Source of the DNA: Punica granatum
Taxonomy: Eukaryota > Streptophyta > Magnoliopsida > Myrtales > Lythraceae
Reading direction: 5' to 3'
NCBI RefSeq assembly: GCF_007655135.1
Contig: NC_045129.1
Coordinates: 1,364,001 to 1,428,000, forward strand
DNA length: 64,000 nucleotides
Below the pieces are notes generated by a model that did no database searches, was not told where the DNA came from, and saw only the letters and a list, made by a program, of their open reading frames with translations. This document shows positions 37,575 through 52,771 of the stretch, in pieces; the first letter of the stretch is position 1; each line of letters opens with the position of its first letter. The translations under genes and the position numbers were made by a program.

Positions 37575-38738
37575 TTTTATCCCTAAACAAAATAACAACT
37601 TCAAATATATACACATGCGCAATGCGGAGTTTGCTTATTTTAATCGTTTGATTAACCCCTTAGCCTGACAAAATTTCCGCTGAATTTTCTAATTAAATAA
37701 CTTCAGATTTCTTCGGTCAAGAAATATGAGTAGTGGATCATTAATTTGTATAATTAAAGAATTTTATTAGTCCTTTCTCTCTATGTTATTGTGAAGCATT
37801 TATGATGTTCTCAAGTTACAGGGTATCATCAGTGCTATTGCTAAGAGGTTTTCCTTATATTGTGGTCTGATAGTTGTAATCTTATACTTCTACTTGTCAA
37901 TAAAAGAACAGATACTTTGTGTCATATGCATGCGCGTTTTTGTATAAGCAAAGAACATATAGACATTCACCGAAAAAAAAAAAAGAACATATAGACAGGT
38001 TAATGTTATCGGCCAACTAATGATTGATAGAGCAGCTATGATCTATCCAATGAGGCTTCGAACGTTGATCCAAGACGACTATGTGTAATTTATCAGGCTA
38101 AGAACCATAAATTTTTGTAACCCGAAAAAAAAAAAGAAAAAAGAATCATAGATTTTGATAAGAAAGGAAAGGTAATTTTTTTTGGGTGGTAAAAAGAAAA
38201 GGTTATTAGAAAAATGTACTTGAGGAAATATGTAATGTCAATTGCCATATAAAGAAAGTTAAAAAATGGGAAAAGTCGTGATATGCTAAAAGAGGAAACT
38301 AAAGAAATGTCGGCCGTCCTGCTCGGAAGATACCTCGTATGAATCCCAGTTTGATGCTTTTGAATATCCTCGACAAGATATTCTATGCATTGAGTAACAT
38401 GTGATAAGGATTTTTTTGCGTTGGTCGAGAAATTAGAAGTCATGAGAAGACGAGAAAATCACACGGCCAGTTTAATAAACTATGATGAGAATCTCATTTG
38501 GAGCTTGATGGACTTGCTAACGCTCGATTCTCATCTACGACATTTATAAAATATGGCCTCTGCCATTACTTATTACAGTACACACTTAACGAACCGGATT
38601 TATATATTAATCCAATTAATACCAGATTAACAAATCAGCTTCAGTCCAACATCTTCCCTTTTCAAGGCCTACATCCACCGAGTTAATATCGACTTGATCT
38701 ATTAGATCCTTCATGGCATATAAACCTCGACTGCATGA
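37575..38738. other. Intergenic region between convergent genes
   Basis: This stretch holds the 3' UTRs of the USP-kinase gene (plus strand) and the CONSTANS-like gene (minus strand). No further coding region is supported. Confidence 0.6.
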
Positions 38739-39896
38739 TCAGAACGTGGGAACTACGCCGAATTCTGCATCGGTGAAGAAAACCGAGGGACATGCCCCGT
38801 AGATATTGTCGACTAATTGCCCTTCGACTTCGGTTCTTTTAGCAAACCGGCCTTTGATCCTCGGCCTGCTCTCGGCATAGGCTTTCCTCGAGGCGTATCG
38901 AATGGTTTTCTCGAATTTCCGGTTCTTCCTCTTCTCCTTATATCTCAAGACCCTGGCCTCGCGGTCTACTCCGCTCAGCTGAGTTGCCTGGATATTAATC
39001 GGATGCGTGTTGTGGCTCGGTTCAGTAAGGCCGCTACTGCTCATGCTTCCGATGTAAGGATACGACATCTCGGATCCGTCAGGGACTACCCCAAAATCTT
39101 GCGAAGACGACGATGCCTGAAATAGTCAAAACATAAGACGATATATTATAGCTTACACAAAATGAATTTGACTATGAGCAAAAAAGTTGATATAAGCATA
39201 GAGATGTGTGTATACAGTTCGGGTGAAGGTCTGCGCCGGTAAGTTGAACGATCCGTTGAGCTTGGCGGACCGGCCGAAGTCCACGTGGAGACATTTCTCT
39301 GGTGACAGCTCGACCGGATCAGGGCCGGGTTTCGACTGAACCGGGACCAGGCCGTCCGCGCCCGATGCGTTGAGCCCGTCGGAGTTCCCGAAGTCAAGGT
39401 CAAAGTAAGGGTCGTTGAAGAACGGGTCGACGGGCTTCACCACCTCGCCGACTTCGGGGTCGATGACCGCGGGCACGTCAGCGTCCTCGGGCAGTTGGGG
39501 GAGGAGCAGACCATGGAGCATGTGGGAGGGCTTCACGAGGTGGCCGCCAGCGGCGGAGGAGGGGTCTAGGAGGGGCTCGACGGGGAGGCGGTGGTGGCGG
39601 CGGGCGAGGGGGTTGGCGGAGTGGATGTCGGCGTCACAGGAGGAGCAGAGGGCGGCGGCGTCGGCCCGGCAAGTGACGGCAGCGGGGGCCTGCTCGCAGA
39701 CCTCGCAGAGCCAGACGCGCTCGTGCCTCGAGGCCACCTTGTTCGCGCCGTGGATCTCGTCGTCGCAGCCGAGGCAGAGGAAGGCCGAGTCCGCCCGGCA
39801 GAAGAGGGCGGCCGCAGCCCCCTTGCAGGAGTCGCAGGGCCGAGACGGCACCCGCCACCCCGGTCCCCCGTTCACGCGCTCTCCACCAATTCCCAT
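38739..39896 (-). CDS. COL (COL3/4/5-like): CONSTANS-like B-box/CCT transcription factor
   Basis: The two exons are 39896-39216 and 39116-38739, with a GT-AG intron of 99 bases, giving 352 residues. Two B-box zinc fingers lie at about 21-60 ([13 protein letters not shown]) and 64-103 ([13 protein letters not shown]), with all expected Cys, Asp and His ligands. The CCT domain spans about 279-321 (from [20 protein letters not shown]), with its basic nuclear-localisation residues. The protein ends FGVVPTF, matching the C-terminal VP motif shared by COL3, COL4 and COL5 that can bind COP1. Family members control photoperiodic or light responses through CO-NF-Y complexes. Exon 1 is strongly GC-rich compared with the surroundings, which is typical of this gene type. 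The two-exon structure supports a group I COL. Confidence 0.93.
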
Positions 39897-40316
39897 ATCT
39901 CCTCTCTCTCTGGGGTAAAGTCAAGTGGAGGGGGAGGATGGGAGCAATTGCTTACATAAGATCTGTGGGTGTATGTATGTATCTATCTATCTGACTCTTT
40001 TAATCCTTTTAGGGGGGCACAAAAATCAGGATGCAACAAATAGAGATCCGCCACGTTGATGATTCTGGGCCACGGAAAGGATTTTCTGACAAATTGTTTG
40101 GGGGCGATGGCGATGTCCGGGAGGGAGGAGTAGCTGTCAGATGTCTTGGTCTGAATGTGTGGGGACTACCCGTACGGTAGGAATTATTTATTTTGGACAA
40201 ACGAAGGATGGCTATTGTGCTACCAGCGTAAATTAGACCAAATTGATCCGACTTTTAATCGGATTTCGTGTTCGAATTTTGTGAATGAATAAAATTTATA
40301 TTGAAAAATCTTTCAT

Positions 40317-40640
40317 ATCGCTTGGTTTTATAATTTAATTTTAAGATTTTAACTTTAACTCTACTCACTACACATCAACTCTTTCAATTCAAAAAGGTGA
40401 GTCTCATATATAAATTTATATATAATTTCATTATACTTAATTCGATTTTTAATATTAAATTCTCTCAACTATTCATTATTTTTTCAACAATTCATTAACA
40501 CAATCATTACATAACCATCACTTCCTCTTAACTATTCATTATTTTTTCATACTTTTTTTATAATTTAACAATACAATCATTACAATCTAATAAAATCAAA
40601 ATTCAACTATACTTAATTCTAAAATCAAACACACCATTTA
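40317..40640. mobile_element. Possible AT-rich MITE
   Basis: The left end contains TTGGTTTTATAATTTAATTT. The reverse complement of the right end contains TTTGATTTTAGAATTAAG. These are imperfect inverted ends. The interior repeats AACTATTCATTATTTTTTCA near 40468 and 40529. I could not find a convincing target-site duplication. Confidence 0.35.
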
Positions 40641-41823
40641 TTTCTTAATAAATTGATTCAGTTCAAACTGAATTAATCAAGCCCTTTGAGTTGTCGGATA
40701 TCAAATGCACACCTAAAAATGGTGATTATTGCCTAAATTGATAGAATATATTTTCTTCAATTGGTTAGATACTCTTTTATAGTCTCATGGGGAGATAAAT
40801 CTTCTGCTTTGAGAAAGATTAATAATGTTTCCAACTATTCATGAGAAAATCCAAAATCAACCTTTTGAGTTCATATTTTATTATATATTATGTCAAATTA
40901 TATTATATATAATATAAAAATGTGAAGAATTCTAAAAAAGGGAAGAGAAAAAGAAAAGATGTAGAGCGACTATCACCTTTAACCTATAAATTCTAAATTA
41001 GATATTCGGTGAAATTTACTCGTATATTTTTACTGACTATTAGGATTTTTATATCATTATTATATTAAGGTCACGAACTTTCTTTATAATCGACAAAAAT
41101 CTGAAGATTTCTTTCCCTTTTTTTTTCCCTCTTTTTGGTAGAGAAGAATCCTACTTCATTTATCGCATTTTATCAATTCTCTATTTGCTGTGATAATATG
41201 TGATCAATCTGTTCTTGCTCTATATGTTAACGAGTAAAGACAGTCTTGTCATACGTATAAAGCATGTACATGTTTCATGAAACACATAGGAGTAACACTA
41301 TTTTGACTATAGGAGTAGCACTATATATGCCACTACTTCGGGCGACCTCTTACCTAATGACGATAATCAATAATTAGCGGCCTCCGAAGACAAGTACCCT
41401 CGAGGCCGTTAATATTTAGGACATTGTTAAGGTAAAAGGAAATGAAAAAATGAAGCCACCAAAAGGTAGGATAACTATGCCATCGCACTAGTTGAGGGGT
41501 CCCCCACTATAGTGTTGGCTCTTCGCCCTTTGAAAAGCTTTTCGATGTCTTGAATTGCCAAAGGATATTGTTGCAGATTTCTTCTTATCTGTAACTTAAT
41601 CGATACTTCTATGGAAATTATAGAATATAGGTAAATTTAAACGGATAAAATAAAATAAAATTGAAAGCTCTTAGAGGAGACAATGGCTGTCGCATTCGAA
41701 CTTCCTTCTCTTGGTTCATAAACCTGAAGAGCTGTTTTGTTTCGTATGTTTGATATGAAATCCTTATTCATTTGCACGCCTTTGAAATTGCTCTTTAAAG
41801 AGCATAATCCGCTTTGAGAAAAG

Positions 41824-41935
41824 GGGTATAGTGTAGTAAATAATATTCTCGTCTGGTAACCTAGAAGTTATAAGTTCGATGCTCGTCATTAGGACTACAT
41901 GGAATCGGGTCGTTTACCTTAGCTATGTGGATTGA
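41824..41935 (+). mobile_element. SINE-like tRNA-derived fragment (family 2, copy 1)
   Basis: The segment carries an A-box-like GTATAGTGTAGTAAAT, then CTGGTAACCTAGAAGTTATA and a B-box-like AAGTTCGATGCTC. It aligns along about 70 bases with 43207-43320, suggesting one dispersed family. No target-site duplication was found. Confidence 0.35.
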
Positions 41936-43206
41936 CTCTCTCTCTCTCTCTCTCTCTCTTCTTGTTTAGTCGAAATATTTCACTTCATTTCTTAGACTTC
42001 TATTTGGGTAGATGATCCCTCACCTCCAAGCTGATTCCGGGGCCCATTGCTAGCTACGGGGGCTACCGTGCTCTGCCATTTATGGCAACATCAATGATCC
42101 TTATTAGTTTAGCTTTTGTCGATCATGAAAATTTTCCTCTATGGTTTGAACTGGTGTCGGGCAAACCCTAGCTGGTAAATGAAGAAAATTAAAGAAAAAT
42201 CATTTTTTTTAAAATGCTTCTACGTAATAAATTACAATCCAAACGTAGAGGGAAATCGTTAAAGCTGGTGAAGTTATGACAATATCGTAAAGCAATGGAG
42301 CTGAAACTTATTAAAGTTTCCATTTAGGCAGTTCCGCTCAACTACACATCATGTGCGCGTTTGGTCACCCTCTCGGCCTGTTTCGTATTCATAGTTAACT
42401 ACGGCTGGCCCCTCCCGTCCCATCCTAACTAGAATAATTCATGGCTTTTGCAAACCCGTGATATCTAATGGCAACCGAGTTTACGTGAAACCAAAGACTA
42501 AATGTATTAGTCTCATCTAATATCATGTTTTCTCTTCAAAAATTGAAATTTTCAACTACGAGTCCCGGGAGGAGTAAGAGGCTGAGATCCCCCAAAACGG
42601 ACTTACGATAGACTTTAGGATGAAGAAAATATAGAAAACCTTGGAGTCCGTAAGAGATATGGAGATATTGGCTCACAAATCGTGAAAGGTCAGTGTCAGG
42701 GTCTTCCCACTCAGTATGGCAGACAAGCTGGTCGGCAGGACCTGTCCCCTTCCTCTGATTTTGCTTTCCTTATTTTGCATGAAAGAACGAATTATTTTTC
42801 TTTATTTACGGGAAATTTGGTTTGGACCTTCTATCTATTCTTCTCTCAAAGAATGAGATGTCACGAAGACGGTTAAATTTAAACGATTCCATCCTTGTTA
42901 ATTAAGATTTCGAATTTAAATCTTATAAATGAAAAAAATTCATGACTGAAATAGTTTCTCTCTTAATAAACCGACAATGAGATGTCCAATTTATCAGTTA
43001 AGAGTAATTTCCGAGCATGGGTGTTAATTTATCTTGATCATGAAATATTTTCAACAAATTTTGCACATCCATATAAAATAATTTGCGGATTATACCATAT
43101 CTCCTTATTTGTCCATTCGCAGTGATAAATATTTTATTTCCCATCCCCTAATGGATAATGAGATTGATTTAGACAAGTCAAGCTAAACATATGCAAGACA
43201 AGAGGG

Positions 43207-43320
43207 GACAATGTAGTGGCACACTCTCAACTGGTAATTTAGAGGTTGTATGTTAGATATCTAGTGAGATTACATGTGCGATTTTTATTTATTATTATGA
43301 TTTATATTTCATTATAATAG
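43207..43320 (+). mobile_element. SINE-like tRNA-derived fragment (family 2, copy 2)
   Basis: It shares TGTAGT, CTCAACTGGTAA, TTAGAGGTT and TACATG blocks in order with the copy at 41824-41935. The B box is degraded, as expected of an old copy. Confidence 0.35.
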
Positions 43321-44160
43321 ATTTATTGGGAAAACAAAGAATATCAAAAAAGATGTACCTAGTTAATGTTGTCGAAGCCCAAAACCCACAATTATTTTGT
43401 GAAAATATATAGCAAAGAAGAAACGACGTGCGAGATTACACATATTTGGTTCGTGGAAGAAATAAATGCAGAATGGAATCGATAAGAGAATGTAATTTGC
43501 AGGCATACGTGACCATGTTCTAATGGGATTCAGACCTATTTGTTGATGAGAACGTAAAAGATTTTAGTTTGCCAAGCATGGGCATAAAAATTCTTCTCGG
43601 TCGATCTTCTGACCAGACCCAACCATGCGAGCCCACTTTCTTTACCAAGCCTGCCTGAATTCCGGCTTTAGCAAACCGAGCCTATGACAGATCTATACAT
43701 TTAAGGTGCTCTACTCCTTTGCTGGATCCAATCGCATTGCTTTGGTTAAGTAGTTGCTGCTGCAAATGATCCCAATTCTTCGAATTGCCAAACGAAGAAA
43801 CTGTTTCGAGTAAGAGACTGTGGGTCAAGCAAACCAACAGGGGAGAGCGGAAATGTTAAAAGCATCAGTAGTCCTCGTAAATACTTGGAATCTAGAGTTA
43901 CAGTTAATTATTTTTTACGAGCAGGAGAGGTTCGAAGAAAGTAAAAGAGGGAAGGGAAGCAAGAAACCTAGAGAGCATCGTCACTTGTCACGACATTCAT
44001 ATAATACCTCTATGGAAATTTCACACCTATAGGAAATAAAGGATCTCATTTGCTCCAAAAATCAGTGTATGTCCAATGATATTCCTGGCAGAAGAAAAGA
44101 AAATCTCGGCTGAACAAGCAACACAAAAGGCAGAGGGCAGAATTACTTTCTGGTCCTTCT

Positions 44161-48264
<4,104 letters not shown>

Positions 48265-49036
48265 TCATTGATCGAGGACACTAACTAGTAAGGCCCGATC
48301 AGAATTTCCTGTGAGAGGATTCACTGTACAAAAGTCATCGATGCAGCGACGCGCCTTAAGCTCGAGATCTTGATTGAAGCAATATGAAGGAGCTTGAGTC
48401 ACCGAATCATTGAGAATTGCGCCCTCCTCGAATGTCATAACATGCGACGAAATTCCTGAAAAAAAAAAAAGGAGGGGGGATTTTAAGAAAACAATTTTTT
48501 CTGCTGTTATGATTTTGACAAATAAAGAAGGGACGCTTACCATCGTAGAAATCCCAGCGCACGGGCCTCTTCGACACGACATCCTCGTAGTACCAGATAA
48601 ACTCGGCCTTCCCCCACACGTGACACAGGAACCCGCCATCAGTCAGCTCGGTGCCCAGATACCTTGCTCCATCGAGCATGAAGTCGGGCCGGGGGATCCC
48701 AACCCCGAACTCCATCACCTGGCAGCTCTCCCCGTCCCTTTCGCCGGTTGTGTAGTAGAAGGACGTTCCGTTGTCCCATTCAATGTCGTAGAGGACCACG
48801 CCCAGCTGCTTCTGGAAGATATTCACGTTCCTGCCCCTGGGCCAGTCATACCACAGGTCACTCATCTGCAGGTTCCCTTTGCTCAGGTTCATGTAGAGCA
48901 GCGCATGGAACCGGTCCGGCCATGGGGTCGGGATAGGGTCATCCGAACTCGGGTTCATGCTCATCTTCGGGCTACCTGAGATCAGCTGGAAGAGAGCTAG
49001 ATGGAGCAGGGCTGGTAGAAAGAACTTCAGTTTCAT
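48265..49036 (-). CDS. Secreted protein similar to At4g14100
   Basis: The two exons are 49036-48541 and 48455-48265, with a short GT-AG intron, giving 228 residues. Residues 1 to about 21 (MKLKFFLPALLHLALFQLIS) form a signal peptide, so the protein enters the secretory pathway. The mature part is rich in aromatic residues and Trp (WPDRFHALLYMNLS, LSDLWYDWPRGRN-like blocks) and has conserved Cys residues plus NxS/T sites such as NGTS. The order of blocks matches the plant family annotated from At4g14100 and At3g23760, sometimes labelled transferring glycosyl groups without experimental support. The function is unknown. An upstream in-frame extension exists, but the ATG at 49036 gives the clean signal peptide. 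Confidence 0.82.
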
Positions 49037-49101
49037 TTTCTGGAGTTTTCGTGCTGGGTGTTTGAGAAAAATGTCTTTTCGCCGGACTATCTTTATAAGC
49101 A

Positions 49102-49112
49102 GGGGGGGGGGG
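49102..49112. repeat. Short G tract upstream of the At4g14100-like gene
   Basis: Eleven G in a row about 65 bases upstream of the start codon, in the leader or promoter of the minus-strand gene. Confidence 0.8.
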
Positions 49113-49756
49113 CCATATCCCTTGTTAGTGGCTAAAATGGAAACAACAAAAGGTAGCGTTCCCATTTGTGGACTGTATCTATTAATGTGTGTGGTACAAA
49201 CGACACTATCTCACTACACGTCCTACCGCGCTAGAACGACCCAGACTCCGACTGTCGGTTTTACATGACACGTGAAAAAGCAGGCGTGTGTTAAGTATTG
49301 AAACTCGCACATTATCGTTACATGACATGTTTTAGCGTTACATACATGCTGAAGTGCCAATGGAGAATCATCAGCAGATCGAACAGACAGTTCTTAAACA
49401 GATCAGATCGATAGGCAGACTAAACAAACATCGAACAATTAAATTACTAGAGACCCATGGAGAAAGAAGGATTTGCAAGCAGGAGATAAATAAGAAGACT
49501 TAAAAGTTTGATATGTATTCCATTATGGTCAAAAACAGATACAGAAAGATCTGTTGTTATAGGACATATCATTTCAAGGAAGATCGGATTAAAGCCTATC
49601 CATTCGGTTCATTCGGTTCATCTCCTTTATTGGGCCTCTCTCTTAAGATGTACTTACTACTCCTACCTAACAAGAACGGAAGAAAATAAAATGGATGATA
49701 ACTCCTGATATATTCCATTATGATAATTTTTTACAGCACAGATTGGAATATCATCT

Positions 49757-49856
49757 NNNNNNNNNNNNNNNNNNNNNNNNNNNNNNNNNNNNNNNNNNNN
49801 NNNNNNNNNNNNNNNNNNNNNNNNNNNNNNNNNNNNNNNNNNNNNNNNNNNNNNNN
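49757..49856. other. Assembly gap of 100 N
   Basis: Exactly 100 undetermined bases, the usual placeholder for a gap of unknown size. Order and distance across it are not guaranteed. Confidence 0.99.
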
Positions 49857-50621
49857 TATTGCAGAGTTGTCGGAGTCATTAATGCACCCTGAGTTTCTGA
49901 ATTAATGAAAATAGAAGTGATTGGAGAATGTTCCTTGTTAACAGCGGAAGATACTCGTAAATAGGACATTTCATACATTGGAAGTAAAGAGATTGACAAT
50001 TAAAGACAACGTGCGCCTTTAGTAAACAAGAGATTTCATGCTCGATACTCGTGGTGGGATTATTTTTATTTCTTTTTTAGCTATTTATGATTTTCGGTTA
50101 CAATTTTTTTTTCGGTTACAAGCCATTTATGATATTTATTTCATTGTATTAGGCTCATGTAGTTTCATTTCATTGTAATAGAGAGATAGATAGATTGACA
50201 GATGTTACTATATATTATGTTCTCATGAAGGCAAAGAGAAGACAGAGACCTTTTTATCCTTAGTCAGGTGAAGAGAGGCTCGAATGGTACAGAGCGAAGG
50301 GGCCGATGGCCCAACAGAACGTTCAAAGCATAGTGAGGCCCAAACAACCTTTCAAGCCCAGAAGTACATATTAAAGTTAGACCACCTGATCCTTAATTGT
50401 GCCAACTCCGAGCCCACACAATCCAAATTATCTACCCACCATGTCCCGTTTGTCATGGAATCGCTCCCCTTGCTCGTGCCTAGTATCGAATGAATCCTGA
50501 TGCGTCTATGCCTGCATTATTCAACAGTCTCCCCCGATATGAAAACCCTGCATTTGAGAAGTTCGGATATTCCCCAAAGACCCGGCGGATCGCTTGACGT
50601 ATTTTTTTAATATGTTAAATT
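49857..50621. other. Intergenic DNA right of the gap
   Basis: No coding region is supported. A segment near 50230-50540 is less AT-rich than its surroundings, and an open frame at 50284-50493 has no recognisable product. It may be a decayed retroelement, but I see no diagnostic motif. Confidence 0.4.
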
Positions 50622-51386
50622 CAAGAGCAGATCCATAACTCGCGAGTCAGTGGAAACAAGTCATCTTATATATATTTAATTGTAATAATGTATTATCTAA
50701 ATAATTTTCATTTCTATTTAATAAATTTATTTAAGTATATTTAAAATATGAAATGATTATTAAATATCCTGAAATATCATTAAAATTAGAAGATAATTAA
50801 ATAAATTTAAAATTACTCTTTAAGATTTCATATTTCAATATTTTTCTATATCAATAGCAACATCAAGGCTTACACTCTTCCAAAGAATAAGTAACTGCAC
50901 CTCTTTAATGATATGTTCTTGACATGCTGAAAAAAAAAACCATCTCACAGTTGCTTAATGGCAAGTAAATGGAGGAAGAAGTTAAGAATACCATTAAAAA
51001 ACAAATTATATTTTATAAGAGACAAGATTGCATTGTGTCTATGGGGTTTAGGATATTCTTCTTCTTTTTTTCCCCTTTTTATGAAAAAAATAAAGCTTTG
51101 GGGGAAACAGAAAAAAGAGATTAAAATACACTCAAATTCTAAAGAAAGAAACTGAGCGATGGTATTTTTTTTTTCCCCTTTTTAATGACTCCCGAACTCT
51201 AATTCTTTTCAGATTTCAGATAAGAAGCGGGGTGGAATTGTATTTTGCATCACATATATTTATAGCATTTTCGAAAAAGTGAATCGAATTCAAATAATTT
51301 TATAAATTGTAATACACTTATTTTAATTGTTCAAAAGTTGAGTGGGGTCAATGCACCCCACTATGTTATGCATAGATCCGCTCCTG
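50622..51386. mobile_element. Non-autonomous hAT (Tip100-like) element with 8-bp target-site duplication
   Basis: The left end reads CAAGAGCAGATCCATAAC. The reverse complement of the right end reads CAGGAGCGGATCTATGC. Both resemble the CAGGGGCGGA-type terminal repeats of plant hAT transposons. The flanks are GTTAAATT (50614-50621) and GTTAAAAT (51387-51394), an 8-bp duplication with one mismatch, the size made by hAT transposases. No transposase frame is present in the 765-bp interior. Confidence 0.7.
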
Positions 51387-52602
51387 GTTAAAATAAGTAA
51401 ACCGAGCATTCGTCTTGTTCAGCAAAAATAGTGAAAGCAGACAACTCATTATTCAGAAGATAAGGTTGTTAAGATTTAAATCCATCACTAGCCATTTGAT
51501 AAACGAGTCCATCTATTAATTATCTGGATATGGTTCCTCACTGAGCCATACGAATTTAATTAATTTTATAGTCGTGGAGGAAATCGAATGATATTATCTG
51601 TCAACGAGAAAATCTCACTGTAGAGAAAACGGATGGAAAAATTTTAAAAGGCATGTTTTCCGAGTGAATAATATTATATGCCCCACCTAACCCCTCCCTG
51701 GCAACCTAATTAATATCTACTCCCTGCGATGTCCCTCAAATTTCTTTGTCTACCATCCGTTATTTTGGACCAATGAAAATAAATCCAAAGAGATTAGGAG
51801 GATAGCTACATCGTGCAATGCATTAACATTAAAAAATAAATAACTATTTAATCGCAAAAACAGGGATGCACAAAATTCAAATCCCTGCAAATAGATATAA
51901 ATATGAGATATATATATATATATATATATATAAAGATAATTAAAAAAAATCCATGCCCCATGTGCAATTACTTATTACAAGTTGATGATAATATGTGTGT
52001 GCTTTCTTAATTAAGCAACGACCAGGCATTACGTGCTTCAAAATTCAAACACTGCGGATTGATTATTTACTTGTGTTGGTATGCAAGAATGGAATCATTC
52101 GGTTATTTAAATGTGAAGTCTTTGCAAGGACGAATGAGTACGCGTAATAAATTAGATGCTTACGAGATATCTTTCTGAATATGAGATTCTACAAGAATTC
52201 CATAGTCGTATACTACTTTATATTTTTTAATCTGGGTAGAAATTGCATATACCGCATACTTATTAATAGTCTAAACAGACTGTACATATAATTGTAATCT
52301 ACAGCACGGCTTGTTGCATATGCTGAGCCCCAGGTTTTAGGGGGAACAACTGTATACTTTTCCTATAAGCTATAATAGAAATAATAATACTAAATTTACC
52401 CCATTACTATAACGGGAATTTGATACAGTACATCACCCTTGATTTGGAACTTCAAGATTAATCAAACTCTCCGTATTCCTTTATTTTTATTTTACTATTT
52501 ATTTCTTTCCAAGTTATGAGTTTCCTTTGCAATCGGATGAGCAAAATTAATTGCATGTTCCATCCATTGATTTCACCATAGACTAGTACGACAGATGCTT
52601 TA

Positions 52603-52768
52603 GGGGGCGTTTGATTTCAGAGTTAAAGTAACTTTGATTTTGATTGTGGAAAAAGACAAATGAGATGGTATTATAAATTTGACTTGGGAAACGTGTGTTT
52701 TTGTTGTGTAGTGGGTAGAGTTAAAATCAAAATCATAATTCTAAAATTTGATTATGAAACCAAACGGG
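52603..52768. mobile_element. Tourist-like (PIF/Harbinger) MITE with TTA target-site duplication
   Basis: The left end GGGGGCGTTTGATTTCAGA matches the reverse complement of the right end, CCCGTTTGGTTTCATAATC. The element is 166 bp and flanked by TTA on both sides (52600-52602 and 52769-52771), as for Tourist elements. The open frame at 52660-52848 crosses its edge and is not a gene. Confidence 0.65.
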
Positions 52769-52771
52769 TTA

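Larger units (their letters stand above)
39897..44160. other. Intergenic region rich in degenerate repeats
   Basis: The first 300 bases hold the COL promoter and leader, with CT-rich and (TATC) tracts. The rest is AT-rich with a possible MITE at 40317-40640 and tRNA-derived SINE-like fragments at 41824-41935 and 43207-43320. No coding region is supported. Confidence 0.5.

Noticed and set aside
50284..50493. Small plus-strand gene
   Set aside because: The 69-codon frame lacks recognisable similarity, splice context or codon bias and lies in probable transposon debris.
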